A stretch of DNA of 64,000 nucleotides from an uncultured Oscillospiraceae bacterium (GCA_947627735.1 CANQXG010000004.1:30881-94880); one strand, 5' to 3'; positions 53,349 through 62,254 are shown, counted from the first letter of the stretch. Notes: generated from the sequence alone by a model not told the origin. Translations and numbers: made by a program.

Positions 53349-53930
53349 TTACCTCTTTGTGATGATCTTGTCGATCAGGCCGAAGGCCTGGGCCTCCTCG
53401 GCGGACATGAAGTTGTCCCGCTCGCAGGCGGCGGCCACTTCCTCATAGCTCTTGCCGGTGCGCTCGGACAGGATGTGGTTCAGCCGCTGCTTGACGGACT
53501 CAAAGTGCTTCAGGTGGATGGCCATATCGGTGACCTGGCCCTGGGTGCCGGCGGAGGGCTGATGGATCATGATCTCGGCGTTGGGCAGGGCGATGCGCTT
53601 GCCCTTGGCGCCGCTGGCCAGCAGGAACGCGCCCATGCTGGCGGCCATGCCCACACAGATGGTGGACACGTCGCACTTGATATACTGCATGGTGTCGTAA
53701 ATGGCCATGCCCGCGGTGACGCTGCCGCCGGGGGAGTTGATGTAGAACTGGATGTCCTTGTCCGGGTCCTGGCCCTCCAGATAGAGCATCTGGGCCACGA
53801 TCAGGGAGGCGGTGGTGTCGTTTACCTCCTCCGACAGCATGATGATCCGGTCGTTCAGCAGCCGGGAGAAGATGTCATAGCTGCGCTCTCCCCGGGAGGT
53901 CTGTTCCACTACATAAGGCACTAAACTCAT
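53349..53930 (-). CDS. clpP: ATP-dependent protease proteolytic subunit ClpP
   Basis: 193-residue serine peptidase subunit. Catalytic Ser in [11 protein letters not shown], His in IMIHQPSAG, Asp in the [16 protein letters not shown] region. The start is at ATG 53930 ([20 protein letters not shown]), 8 bases after AAGGAG, rather than 12 codons earlier in the ORF track. Confidence 0.97.
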   Translation of the reverse strand: MSLVPYVVEQTSRGERSYDIFSRLLNDRIIMLSEEVNDTTASLIVAQMLYLEGQDPDKDIQFYINSPGGSVTAGMAIYDTMQYIKCDVSTICVGMAASMGAFLLASGAKGKRIALPNAEIMIHQPSAGTQGQVTDMAIHLKHFESVKQRLNHILSERTGKSYEEVAAACERDNFMSAEEAQAFGLIDKIITKR

Positions 53931-53978
53931 CTCAAACGCTCCTTTCAGCACTGGAAGCCTATCCAAAATCCCCGCCGC

Positions 53979-55466
53979 TTATTCCGCCTTGGTCTCCGCC
54001 TCGGCGCCGTCGGTCTCCTCGGTCTTTTTCTTCCGGGGGGCGCGCTTTTTGGGCGCGGGCTTGGTTTCCTCGGCGGCGGCTTCCTCCGCAGGCTCAGCCG
54101 CCTTCTCCTCGGCGGGAGCCTTCTTCTTGGACGCGCGCTTCTTGGGCGCGGGCTTGGCCTCCCCCGCGGGGGCCTCCTCCGCCACAGGCTCGGTGGGCAC
54201 GCCGGTGTCGAAGATGAGCTGGGCGGCCTTGCGGGTCTTCAGATCCTCCCCGATCACCTCGCGGGTCAGGGACTGCTTCACCTGCTCGGCGGTCATGTTG
54301 TACTGCTTGGCCAGGTTTTCATACTCCTGGTCGATCTCCTCGTCGGAGACAGTGATGTCCTCGGCCTTGACGATGGCGTCCAGCACCACGTCGGTCTTGG
54401 CCCGGCGCTGGGCGGTGGGACGCATGGAGTCCCGGAAGGCGGCCATGGTCTGGCCCAGATACTTCAGGTACAGCTCCAGATTCAGGCCGTTCATCTGCAG
54501 GTTGCGGTCGTACTCCCGGACCATGGAGTCCAGCTGCTCCTCCACCATGGCGTCGGGGATGTCGGCGGTCATGTTGTCGCCGGCCTTCTCGATGAGCACG
54601 GACTGGTAGGCGTTCTCCGCGTCGGCCTCGGCGGCCTTGGTCAGCCGCTCCCGGATGGAGTTTTTGTACTCGTCCAGAGTGTCGAACTCGCTGACGTCCT
54701 TGGCAAACTCGTCGTCCAGCTCGGGCAGCTCGGTCTGCTTGACCTCGTTGCACTTGACGTGGAACACGGCGGCCTTGCCGGCCAGGGAGGGCTCATGGTA
54801 CTGCTCGGGGAAGGTCACGTTCACGTCCTTCTCCTCCCCGGCGCTCATGCCCACCACCTGGTCCTCGAACCCGGGGATGAAGGCGCCGGAACCCAGGACC
54901 AGGTTGTGGCCCTCGGCCTTGCCGCCGTCGAAGGGCACGCCGTCCACGGTGCCCAGATAGTCGATGACCGCAGTGTCCTCCAGCTTGGCGGGGCGGTCCA
55001 CGGTGACGATGCGGCCGTTGCGCCGGCGGACCTTCTCCACTTCCTCGTCCACCTGGCTGTCGGCGATCTCCACCTTGGCCTTGGGGGCCTCCAGGCCCTT
55101 GTACTGGCCCAGGGTGACCTCGGGCCACACGGCGGTGAGGAAGGTGAGAGTCAGCTCTTTGTCGTCGGACACGTCCATGCCCTTCACGGCGGGGGTGCCC
55201 ACCACCCGCAGGCCGGACTGCTCCGCGCCGAAGGTGAAGGCGGCCGGGGCCAGATCGTCGGCGGCGTCCTCATAGAACACGTCCTTGCCGTACAGGCCCT
55301 CGATGATCATCCGGGGGGCCTTGCCCTTGCGGAAGCCCTGGACGAATATTTTGCTCTTGTTCTTCAGATAGGCGCCGTTGACCGCCTTCTCGAACTCGGC
55401 GGCGTCGCACAGCACCTCGAAGGTGACGGTGCTCTTTTCGTTTTTCTCTACGTTCTTTACGATCAT
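53979..55466 (-). CDS. tig: Trigger factor with Lys/Ala/Glu-rich C-terminal tail
   Basis: 495-residue ribosome-bound chaperone and peptidyl-prolyl isomerase. Ribosome-binding signature FRKGKAPRMIIEGLYG; FKBP-like domain with DTAVIDYLGTVDGVPFDGGKAEGHNLVLGSGAFIPGFEDQVVG; C-terminal chaperone arms. Ordinary trigger factor is about 430 residues; the last ~65 are a low-complexity tail with two copies of KPAPKKRA followed by basic and acidic runs. It lies 48 bases upstream of clpP, the classic gene order. Confidence 0.96.
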   Translation of the reverse strand: MIVKNVEKNEKSTVTFEVLCDAAEFEKAVNGAYLKNKSKIFVQGFRKGKAPRMIIEGLYGKDVFYEDAADDLAPAAFTFGAEQSGLRVVGTPAVKGMDVSDDKELTLTFLTAVWPEVTLGQYKGLEAPKAKVEIADSQVDEEVEKVRRRNGRIVTVDRPAKLEDTAVIDYLGTVDGVPFDGGKAEGHNLVLGSGAFIPGFEDQVVGMSAGEEKDVNVTFPEQYHEPSLAGKAAVFHVKCNEVKQTELPELDDEFAKDVSEFDTLDEYKNSIRERLTKAAEADAENAYQSVLIEKAGDNMTADIPDAMVEEQLDSMVREYDRNLQMNGLNLELYLKYLGQTMAAFRDSMRPTAQRRAKTDVVLDAIVKAEDITVSDEEIDQEYENLAKQYNMTAEQVKQSLTREVIGEDLKTRKAAQLIFDTGVPTEPVAEEAPAGEAKPAPKKRASKKKAPAEEKAAEPAEEAAAEETKPAPKKRAPRKKKTEETDGAEAETKAE

Positions 55467-55551
55467 GGGTCGGCTTCTCCTTCCTATATTACGCGGGGGG
55501 TATATTAAATAATTGATCGTCTGTTGACACAGTTTTTTATTTTACCAAAAA

Positions 55552-56241
55552 TTATAGGATTTTACAAGGTCTAAAGTTGATCCCGTCGGCGGAAACGCAA
55601 ATATGCCGGGTATTTTCATACCAGCCGTTGAACGCCAGGCGCAGACTTTCCGCGTGCAGATGGCCGGAGCAGCAGCATTTCACGTCATACTGCCGCAAAA
55701 GCGCCAGGATCTCCGGGCACACATACCCGCCGTACTTGGGCGGATAGTGGAGAAACACGTACTTCTCCCGCTCCCCCGCCGCCTTCAATGACGCCTCCAG
55801 CCGCAGGACCTCCCGGGCCATGAGCTTTTTGTCGTGGTCGGTGCTGCGGCTGTCGCCGTAAAACCAGCCCTTGGTGCCGCATATGGCGGCGGCCTCGCCG
55901 TAGGGATAGAAGTTGTTGTGCAGGATCGAGATGCTGTTCAGGCCGTTGTCCGTAAAGAAGGCGTTCATCTTCGCGGCGCTGGTCCACCAGAAGTCGTGGT
56001 TGCCCTTTAGGATGATCTTCCGGCCTGGCAGGGCGTTTATGAATCGGAAGTCCTCCAGCGCCCCCGGCAGGTCCAAGGCCCAGCTGCTGTCCCCGCACAG
56101 GACGGTCACGTCCTCCTGTCCCACGTCCTGAAAGCCCTCCCGGAGCTTGTCGACGTACCCGGCCCACCGGGGGCCGAACACGTCCATGGGCTTGTCCGCC
56201 GCCAGGGACAGGTGCAGGTCGCCTATGGCAAAAAGTGACAT
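55552..56241 (-). CDS. Metallophosphoesterase
   Basis: 229-residue calcineurin-like phosphoesterase. Metal motifs GDLHLS, CGDSSWALD, LKGNHDFWW and the C-terminal CSGHLHAES (usually GHxH). Substrate unknown. The ATG at 56241 (MSLFAIGDLHLS) has AAAGG upstream and starts the conserved fold; the track begins 51 codons too early. It is divergent from the DUF1540 gene and upstream of tig. Confidence 0.9.
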   Translation of the reverse strand: MSLFAIGDLHLSLAADKPMDVFGPRWAGYVDKLREGFQDVGQEDVTVLCGDSSWALDLPGALEDFRFINALPGRKIILKGNHDFWWTSAAKMNAFFTDNGLNSISILHNNFYPYGEAAAICGTKGWFYGDSRSTDHDKKLMAREVLRLEASLKAAGEREKYVFLHYPPKYGGYVCPEILALLRQYDVKCCCSGHLHAESLRLAFNGWYENTRHICVSADGINFRPCKIL

Positions 56242-56289
56242 GGCATAAGGGCCTTTCTTCGGGCAGATACTATCCCCGAGGTGATATGG

Positions 56290-56481
56290 ATGGACAAGAA
56301 AAATTGCGGCGGCCGGGAGTGCCTGAGCGGGGTGCACTGCTGTGTGGAGAACTGCGTTCATCACACCATGGGCAACGAGTGCACCGCCGAGCACATCAGC
56401 GTCAAGAGCGAGGATGCCTCCACCAAGGCGGAGACCTTCTGCGGCACCTTCGCGCCTGTGGACACCTGGCAGATCGTGTGA
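56290..56481 (+). CDS. DUF1540 small cysteine-rich protein
   Basis: 63-residue protein with paired cysteine clusters (CGGRECLSGVHCCVENCVHH ... C ... FCGTF) as in DUF1540, a clostridial family of probable metal-binding proteins of unknown function. The ATG at 56290 is 6 bases after GAGGTG; the GTG at 56281 would lie inside that site. It is one of the few plus-strand genes in this half. A GGGCGGC/GCCGCCC hairpin at 56490-56508 may end its transcript. Confidence 0.8.
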   Translation: MDKKNCGGRECLSGVHCCVENCVHHTMGNECTAEHISVKSEDASTKAETFCGTFAPVDTWQIV

Positions 56482-56521
56482 CCTCAGGGGGGCGGCGCTA
56501 TGCCGCCCTCTACATAGCGTC

Positions 56522-56626
56522 GAAATGTTCCTGAAGACTTCGGGGCCTTGCTGGCAAGTCCCCTCTGTCGGTCAGGGACATTTCTCCTTTTCCCCACGCG
56601 ATCCGCTTCGCTGGGTTCGCGTGGGG
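56522..56626. repeat. Nested palindromic structure downstream of thrC
   Basis: GAAATGTTCCTGA (56522-56534) pairs with TCAGGGACATTTC (56572-56584) with one mismatch and encloses GGGGCCTTGC-TG-GCAAGTCCCC (56542-56563). A third hairpin CCCCACGCGA/TCGCGTGGGG follows (56592-56626). No coding potential. It may be a small mobile palindromic repeat, a 3' processing signal of thrC, or a small RNA. Copies elsewhere in the genome would decide. Confidence 0.5.
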
Positions 56627-56632
56627 ACCCCG

Positions 56633-58114
56633 TTAGGACAGAAACTCTGCTACCGCCGCAGGCATGTCCTCCCGGGCCACCCAGCGGTCGAAGCGTACCT
56701 TCTTTTCTCCCAGGCCGGCCAGGGGCTTGGGCACGGGCAGGCCGGTGAAGGCGGCCAGCTCCTCCGCCAGGGCGGGGCCGGTCTCGTCGGTGACCACGCC
56801 CAGGGCGGCGAGCACCGCCGCGCCGAACTTGAAGGGGCTGGCGGTGGACAGCACCACGCAGGGGCGCGCCGCCCCCTCCCTGGCCCGCAGGTCCTTCAGC
56901 ACCCGGCAGGCCACGGCGGTGTGGGTGTCCGCCAGATACCCGTGCTCCCGCCACAGCGCGGCGATCTGCTCCGCGCACTGCTCGTCGGTGCAGTATCCGC
57001 CCACGAACTGCTCCTGCACCGCCCGGCGCAGGTCCGGCCCCACATCGTAGCGACCGGCTGCGGACAGCTGGTCCATGAACCCCCGCACCTGCTCGCCGCT
57101 GCCGCACAGGCAGTACAGCAGCCTCTCCAGGTTGGAGGACACCAGTATGTCCATGGAGGGGGAGCTGGTCTGATGGAAGGGGCGGTTTTTGTCGTACACG
57201 CCGCCGGCGATGAAGTCGGTGAGCACGTTGTTAGCGTTGGACGCGCAGATGAGCCGCCCCACGGGCAGGCCCATGCGTCCGGCGTACCAGCCGGCCAGGA
57301 TGTCCCCGAAGTTGCCGGTGGGCACGCAGAAGTCCACCTTCTCCCCCATCTGCACGCGCCCGGCCAGGACCAGGTCACAGTAGGCGGAGAAGTAATAGGC
57401 GATCTGCGGCGCCAGCCGGCCCCAGTTGATGGAGTTGGCGGAGCTGAGGAAATACCCCCGTTCATCCAGCGCGGCGGCGAACTCCCGGTCGGCGAAGATG
57501 CGCTTGACGCCGGTCTGGGCGTCGTCGAAGTTGCCCTCCACCGCCACCACGTTCACGTTCTCCCCCTCCTGGGTGACCATCTGCAGGCGCTGCATCTGGC
57601 TGACCCCGTCCCGGGGGTAAAAGACCATGATCCTCGTGCCGGGCACGTCCTTGAATCCCTCCAGGGCGGCCTTGCCCGTGTCGCCGCTGGTGGCCACAAG
57701 GATGCTGGCGGTGCGCTGCTCGCCGTTTTTCCGAAGGCTGGCGGTGAGCAGCCGGGGCATGACCTGCAGGGCCATGTCCTTGAACGCGCAGGTGGGGCCG
57801 TGCCACAGCTCCAGCACGGCGGTGTCCCCATCCAGCTGATGCAGCGGCGCGGCGTGGGGGTCGTCGAAGTTGCCGCCGTAGCCGACGGCGGTGATGGCCC
57901 GCAGCTCTTCGGCGGTGAACTCCTCCAGATACAGCCCCAGCACCGCCGCGGCCCGGTCCCGGTAGTCCATATCGCACAGCGCCAGCAGGAACGCCGTGTC
58001 CACAGCCGGGATGCTCTCGGGCACATACAGCCCCCCGTCGGGGGCGATGCCCCGTATGATGGCCTGGGAAGCGCTGACCGCCTCCGACGCCTGTCTTGTG
58101 CTGACGTATCTCAT
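56633..58114 (-). CDS. thrC: Threonine synthase
   Basis: 493-residue PLP enzyme making threonine from O-phosphohomoserine. MRYVSTRQASEAVSASQAIIRGIAPDGGLYVPESIP start, PLP lysine in GPTCAFKDMALQ, STSGDTGKA-type VATSGDTGKAAL, and VPTGNFGDILAG. Full length. The start overlaps the yraN stop by 4 bases. No leader or T-box is possible inside this tight run. Confidence 0.97.
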   Translation of the reverse strand: MRYVSTRQASEAVSASQAIIRGIAPDGGLYVPESIPAVDTAFLLALCDMDYRDRAAAVLGLYLEEFTAEELRAITAVGYGGNFDDPHAAPLHQLDGDTAVLELWHGPTCAFKDMALQVMPRLLTASLRKNGEQRTASILVATSGDTGKAALEGFKDVPGTRIMVFYPRDGVSQMQRLQMVTQEGENVNVVAVEGNFDDAQTGVKRIFADREFAAALDERGYFLSSANSINWGRLAPQIAYYFSAYCDLVLAGRVQMGEKVDFCVPTGNFGDILAGWYAGRMGLPVGRLICASNANNVLTDFIAGGVYDKNRPFHQTSSPSMDILVSSNLERLLYCLCGSGEQVRGFMDQLSAAGRYDVGPDLRRAVQEQFVGGYCTDEQCAEQIAALWREHGYLADTHTAVACRVLKDLRAREGAARPCVVLSTASPFKFGAAVLAALGVVTDETGPALAEELAAFTGLPVPKPLAGLGEKKVRFDRWVAREDMPAAVAEFLS

Positions 58115-58482
58115 ATGCCGAACGCGTCCTCCAAATGGTTTATTTCCGGTCTTTTCGTGTCCAGCCCCTGGGGGGCATAGACCTCTATCACGTCGAATCG
58201 GGGCTGCAGGTCAGTGGGGTTCAGCTGCAGCCACCGCTCCGCCGCGGCGATGACGCGCCGCTGCTTGGCCGGCGTGACGAACTCCGCCGCCGCGCCGTGG
58301 GCGTCGTCCCGGCGCATCTTCACCTCCGCGAACACGACGAACCCCCGCTTCCGGGCGATCAGGTCGATCTCCCCGAACCGGCAGGTGAAGTTGCGCCCCA
58401 GGATCTTGTATCCCCGCCGGACCAGATACCGGCAGGCTGCGTCCTCCCCAAAGGCGCCCAGGAGCTTTTTATCGCTGGGCAT
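58111..58482 (-). CDS. yraN: YraN/UPF0102 endonuclease-like protein
   Basis: 123-residue restriction-endonuclease-fold protein: GAFGEDAACRYLVRRGYKILGRNFTCRFGEIDLIARKRGFVVFAEVKMR carries the PD-(D/E)xK core (EIDLI ... FAEVK). Function not settled. Overlaps rnhB by 14 bases, its usual neighbour. Confidence 0.95.
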   Translation of the reverse strand: MPSDKKLLGAFGEDAACRYLVRRGYKILGRNFTCRFGEIDLIARKRGFVVFAEVKMRRDDAHGAAAEFVTPAKQRRVIAAAERWLQLNPTDLQPRFDVIEVYAPQGLDTKRPEINHLEDAFGI

Positions 58483-59059
58483 AGAACTTCCTCAGAAAGC
58501 TTTCCCGGTGGACCGGCGACGGGCCGTATTTCTCCAGCGCGGCGTAGTGGTCCTTCGTGCCGTAGCCCTTGTGCTTTTCAAAGCCGTACTGGGGATACTG
58601 CTCCGCCAGCTCGGCCATCAGCCGGTCCCTGCTCACCTTGGCCAGCACCGACGCCGCCGCGATGCAGGCGCAGTTAGCGTCCCCGTGGACCACGCTCCGG
58701 GCGGGCACGGAGATGCCCCTGACGGTGTTGCCGTCGATCAGCGCCAGCTCCGGCGCCGGGTCCAGCATGGCGATGGCCCGGTCCATGGCCAGCAGCGCCG
58801 CCGCCAGGATGTTCATCCGCTCGATCTCCTCCACGGACGCGAAGGCGATGCCGCAGGCGATGGCCCGCTCCTGAATGAGGGGGAACAGCGCCTCCCGCTT
58901 TTTCTCCGTGAGCTTTTTCGAGTCGTTCAGCCCGGGCAGGTCGCACCCCTCGGGCAATATCACCGCCGCGGCGCACACCGGCCCCGCCAGGGGGCCACGG
59001 CCCGCCTCGTCCGCGCCGCATATAAGCGCCGTCCCCTGCATGTGGAGCTGCCGCTCCAT
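58469..59059 (-). CDS. rnhB: Ribonuclease HII
   Basis: About 196-residue enzyme removing RNA and single ribonucleotides from DNA. Active site DEAGRGPLAGPV, NDSKKLTEKKRE, and ASVLAKVSRDRLM. The start is uncertain: ATG at 59059 (used here, just after the rbgA stop) or 59041. The ORF-track start lies inside rbgA. Confidence 0.95.
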   Translation of the reverse strand: MERQLHMQGTALICGADEAGRGPLAGPVCAAAVILPEGCDLPGLNDSKKLTEKKREALFPLIQERAIACGIAFASVEEIERMNILAAALLAMDRAIAMLDPAPELALIDGNTVRGISVPARSVVHGDANCACIAAASVLAKVSRDRLMAELAEQYPQYGFEKHKGYGTKDHYAALEKYGPSPVHRESFLRKFYAQR

Positions 59060-59078
59060 CCGCCACAGGTCGGGCGCG

Positions 59079-59906
59079 TCACATGTCCGTTGGCCGCTCA
59101 AGGCTGATCCTCCCCAGCTTTCCGCCGCGAAATTCGTCCAGCAGCACAGCCGCCATCCGCCCGGTGTCCACATGGCCGCCGGACATAAGGAAGCCCCGCC
59201 GCCGGGCGCATGCCTCCAGCAGCTCCCAGCCCTGGGCCTCCGGGGCCGGATCGATGCCGTACCGCCCCGCCAGCGCCCCGGGATAGAGGTCCCGCAGCGT
59301 GACCAGCAGCCGGGCCGCCACGTCCTCGGCGTCCAATATCTCGTCCTTCACCGCGCCGGTGAAGGCCAGATGCTCCCCCACCCCGGGATCGTCGAACTTG
59401 GGCCACAGGATGCCCGGGGTGTCCAGCAGCTCCAGCGAGCCGTCCACGGCGACCCACTGCTTGCCCCGGGTGACCCCGGGCCGGTCGGACACGGCGGCGG
59501 TCTTTCGACCGCAGACCTTGTTGATGAAGGTGGACTTGCCCACGTTGGGCACGCCCACCACCATAGCCCGCATGGGGCCGGTCTTGTCCCGCAGCGCCCG
59601 CAGGGCGGCGGGCAGCGCCTTCACCCCCCGGCCCGACTTGGCGTCGCACTCCAGAAAGGGCACGCCCTGCTTTTTATAGTGCTCCCGCCACCGGGCCGTC
59701 ACATCCGGGTCCGCCTGGTCCGCCCGGTTCAGGATGAGCAGCCGGGGCTTGCGCCCGGCGATGATGCCGTCCAGATCCGGATTCCGGCTGGACAGGGGGA
59801 TGCGGGCGTCCGCCACCTCGCACACCGCGTCCACCAGGGAGAGGCTGTCTTGCATCATGCGCTGGGCCTTTTTCATGTGGCCGGGGAACCACTGCACCTC
59901 AGCCAT
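59079..59906 (-). CDS. rbgA: Ribosome biogenesis GTPase RbgA/YlqF
   Basis: 275-residue circularly permuted GTPase needed late in 50S assembly. MAEVQWFPGHMKKA start; G4 NRADQADP comes before G1 GVPNVGKSTFINK and G3 DTPGILWP, the permuted order of this family. Overlaps lepB by 8 bases. Confidence 0.96.
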   Translation of the reverse strand: MAEVQWFPGHMKKAQRMMQDSLSLVDAVCEVADARIPLSSRNPDLDGIIAGRKPRLLILNRADQADPDVTARWREHYKKQGVPFLECDAKSGRGVKALPAALRALRDKTGPMRAMVVGVPNVGKSTFINKVCGRKTAAVSDRPGVTRGKQWVAVDGSLELLDTPGILWPKFDDPGVGEHLAFTGAVKDEILDAEDVAARLLVTLRDLYPGALAGRYGIDPAPEAQGWELLEACARRRGFLMSGGHVDTGRMAAVLLDEFRGGKLGRISLERPTDM

Positions 59907-60606
59907 CGCTCTGCCTCACGCCGTAGATGGCGCCGACCTTTTCAAAGGGATAGATGCGGAAGACCACCTTCCCCATCACGTCCCGCTCGTCCACATAGCC
60001 GATGGCAGCGACGCGGCTGTCGCTGGAGTTGTTGCGGTTGTCGCCCATGACGAACAGCTGTCCCTCCGGCACGGTGACGGTGACGGAGTCCTTCGTGACG
60101 TCCGTTTCCGGCTCGATGCCGTAGGTGTCGTAGTACAGCGGGTCCATCACGTCGTACCGGTCGATGGTCCGCTCCAGGATGTATGGCTCGTTCATCACCT
60201 TCCCGTCCACGGACAGGGTGCCCGCGGCGAAGTCGATGGTCAGCTTCTGCCCGCCGGTGGCCACGATCCGCTTGACGATGGGTTCCTTTTTGAACTCCTT
60301 GGCCTTGAGCACCACGATATCGCCCTGCTCATAATCCCCCGCCAGGCGGGTGATGATGATCTTGTCCCCCTCCTCCAGGGTGGGGAGCATGGACGGGCCT
60401 ACCACGTCGATGACCCGGGCGGCCAGCACGAACAGCAGCACGCACAATATCACCGCCACGACGATGCAGTGTATCCAATCGTAGGCGTCCTTCAGCGGGT
60501 CGTAGGCCGCCTTCTCCTCCGCCGGCGCCGGCATGGCCTGGTCCTGCTCCGGCACGGCAGGTCCGGTCTGCCCCTCGATATGCTTTCCCTTTTTCCGCAT
60601 GGGCAT
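59899..60606 (-). CDS. lepB: Signal peptidase I
   Basis: 235-residue membrane protease cutting signal peptides. Cytoplasmic N-terminal stretch, one membrane helix (CIVVAVILCVLLFVLAARVI), catalytic serine in VVGPSMLPTLEEGD, lysine in VKRIVATGG, and GDNRNNSSDSR. The ATG at 60606 follows AGGAGG by 8 bases. First gene of the lepB-rbgA-rnhB-yraN-thrC run. Confidence 0.96.
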   Translation of the reverse strand: MPMRKKGKHIEGQTGPAVPEQDQAMPAPAEEKAAYDPLKDAYDWIHCIVVAVILCVLLFVLAARVIDVVGPSMLPTLEEGDKIIITRLAGDYEQGDIVVLKAKEFKKEPIVKRIVATGGQKLTIDFAAGTLSVDGKVMNEPYILERTIDRYDVMDPLYYDTYGIEPETDVTKDSVTVTVPEGQLFVMGDNRNNSSDSRVAAIGYVDERDVMGKVVFRIYPFEKVGAIYGVRQSDG

Positions 60607-60679
60607 GCGATCGCCTCCTGTTGAAAGCCCTCCCGGGCCGATGGCCGGCGGAGGGCGCGCGGTGCGTCATTAACGAGTT

Positions 60680-60709
60680 ATTATACTATAATACCGCCCG
60701 GAAACGCAA
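60680..60709 (-). promoter_or_regulatory. Promoter of the lepB run
   Basis: Minus strand TTGCGT, 18-base spacer, TATAAT. About 74 bases before lepB. Confidence 0.72.
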
Positions 60710-60753
60710 CAAAAAACACGCCTTCCGGCGCATTTTTCCCCTCCGGGGCCGCG

Positions 60754-60781
60754 AAAAGGCCGCGGCCATCCGACCGCGGCC
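60754..60781 (-). terminator. Terminator of the alpha/beta hydrolase gene
   Basis: Minus strand GGCCGCGG/CCGCGGCC (8 bp, 8-base loop) followed by TTTTC, 23 bases after the hydrolase stop. Confidence 0.82.
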
Positions 60782-60804
60782 CTCTCTTGACCGGCACGGT
60801 GCGC

Positions 60805-61662
60805 TTATGCGCGCTTGTCCAGCCCGTCCACGAACTTCAAGAGCTTCTCGTTGAACTCGTCGGCGAAGCATTGGAAGAACACATGCCCGCCGTGCTCGAA
60901 GGGATAGCTCTCGGTGTAGGGGCTGCTGACGGCGAACTCGGGATACCACTTGCTGGCCAGCTCCTTGCCGTTGGCGGTCACCGCGCCGTTGGCGCCGAAG
61001 AACACCATGGGCACGTCGATCTTCTTCAGCAGCTCGAAGCCGTTCTGCATGACCATGTCGCTGTAGATGGCGAAGCTGATCCAGGGCGGGGTCTTCATCA
61101 TCTCCTTGGTGGCCCAGTCCACCTTGGAGTCGTCGTTGCCGTCGTACATCATGTGGGCGAAGAAGTTGCAGTAGCCCTCGTTGCCGTTGTAGGTCATGGC
61201 CAGGTGCTCGTTGAACAGGTCCATATTGAACCCCTTCAGGCTGTGGGCGTTCCAAGGCTCGTCCCAGGCCGCCCCCAGGGGGCAGTCGATCAGGCCCAGG
61301 GCACGGATGCGGTAGGCGCCGAACATGTCGAAGTACTTCACCATAAACTGGCCGGCCATGGACCAGCCCAGCATCACCGCGCCGCGCACGTCCAGATAGT
61401 CCAGCAGCTCCTTGATGTCGGTGCAGTTGCGGGCGATAGTGTGTCCCTGCAGGCCCTTGGAGGAGCAGCCCTGGCCCCGGGGGTCGAAGCTGATGACCCG
61501 GTGGTGCTCCGCCAGCGCCTCCAGGTTGTTCTCAAAAAAACGGGTGGTGCAGCAGAAGCCGGGCACCAGCACGATGGGACTTCCCTTCTCGGGACTGTGG
61601 TCCTCAAAATAGAGGATCGCATCGTCACTGGTCCGGAAATAGTTGTTTCTCGTTCCTGCCAT
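60805..61662 (-). CDS. Alpha/beta hydrolase
   Basis: 285-residue hydrolase. Oxyanion region LVPGFCCTTRFFENN, FDPRGQGCSSK, nucleophile elbow GWSMAG, and C-terminal histidine in EHGGHVFF. Substrate unknown; the fold covers esterases, haloperoxidase-like enzymes and lactonases. The ATG at 61662 has GGAGG upstream. Monocistronic, with its own promoter and a possible operator. Confidence 0.9.
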   Translation of the reverse strand: MAGTRNNYFRTSDDAILYFEDHSPEKGSPIVLVPGFCCTTRFFENNLEALAEHHRVISFDPRGQGCSSKGLQGHTIARNCTDIKELLDYLDVRGAVMLGWSMAGQFMVKYFDMFGAYRIRALGLIDCPLGAAWDEPWNAHSLKGFNMDLFNEHLAMTYNGNEGYCNFFAHMMYDGNDDSKVDWATKEMMKTPPWISFAIYSDMVMQNGFELLKKIDVPMVFFGANGAVTANGKELASKWYPEFAVSSPYTESYPFEHGGHVFFQCFADEFNEKLLKFVDGLDKRA

Positions 61663-61714
61663 AAATCGTATCCTCCTTGCGTGTCGTCGTCCGGCCGGGG
61701 CCGGATGCGATTTC

Positions 61715-61743
61715 ATTGTATCACGCCCGGCGGCCCGGCGCAA
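61715..61743 (-). promoter_or_regulatory. Promoter of the alpha/beta hydrolase gene
   Basis: Minus strand TTGCGC, 17-base spacer, TACAAT; about 50 bases before the ATG. Confidence 0.75.
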
Positions 61744-61752
61744 GGAGATTTG

Positions 61753-61768
61753 TGTTCATTTTTGAACA
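61753..61768. promoter_or_regulatory. Possible operator TGTTCA-TTTT-TGAACA
   Basis: Perfect 6-bp inverted repeat with a 4-base spacer, 10 bases upstream of the hydrolase -35 box and 2 bases from the rplS terminator. Position suits an activator or repressor site. No regulator is encoded nearby. Confidence 0.35.
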
Positions 61769-61770
61769 TA

Positions 61771-61804
61771 AAAACGGGAAAGAGGCTCCCGCCTCTTTCC
61801 CGTT
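61771..61804 (-). terminator. Terminator of rplS
   Basis: Minus strand AACGGGAAAGAGGC paired over 14 bp with GCCTCTTTCCCGTT, 4-base loop, followed by TTTATG to give a TTTTT run. Confidence 0.92.
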
Positions 61805-61821
61805 CGGTTTTGACGCGCTCT

Positions 61822-62163
61822 TTACAGCTTCTCCCGGACCTTGGCGGCCTTGCCCACCCGGTCACGCAGGTAGTACAGCTTCGCCCGGCGGACCTTGCCC
61901 TTGCGGACGGTGTCCACGCTCACGATGGTGGGAGAGTGCACCGGGAAGACCTTCTCACAGCCCACGCCGTAGGAGATGCGGCGCACAGTGATGGTCTCGT
62001 TGATGCCGCCGTGCTTCTTGGCGATCAGGGTACCCTCGAACGCCTGGTTACGCTCGCGGTTGCCCTCCTTGATCCGGACGGTGACGCGGACGGTGTCGCC
62101 CACGTTCATCTCCGGAAGCTCCGGCTTCATATACTGCTGGGTCAGCGCATTGATGAGATCCAT
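61822..62163 (-). CDS. rplS: 50S ribosomal protein L19
   Basis: 113-residue L19. [78 protein letters not shown]... is the complete family sequence, ending in [14 protein letters not shown]. The ATG at 62163 has AAGGAAGG upstream; the track start is 40 codons too early. Monocistronic here, without trmD or rimM next to it. Confidence 0.97.
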   Translation of the reverse strand: MDLINALTQQYMKPELPEMNVGDTVRVTVRIKEGNRERNQAFEGTLIAKKHGGINETITVRRISYGVGCEKVFPVHSPTIVSVDTVRKGKVRRAKLYYLRDRVGKAAKVREKL

Positions 62164-62254
62164 GGCAAAAACCTTCCTTAAATAGACGTTCATACCGGGA
62201 ATAACGCTCATCCGGCAGCGGACCGCCCTGATAGACGCATTAACATGCTCGGGT

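Noticed and set aside
55512-55545. Plus-strand promoter TTGACA-17-AAAAAT
   Set aside because: The -10 is poor and it points into the 3' end of a minus-strand gene with no plus-strand gene to serve.
62164-62248. L19 leader RNA upstream of rplS
   Set aside because: Position and length fit, but no conserved fold could be matched by eye, so it is mentioned only under the promoter.
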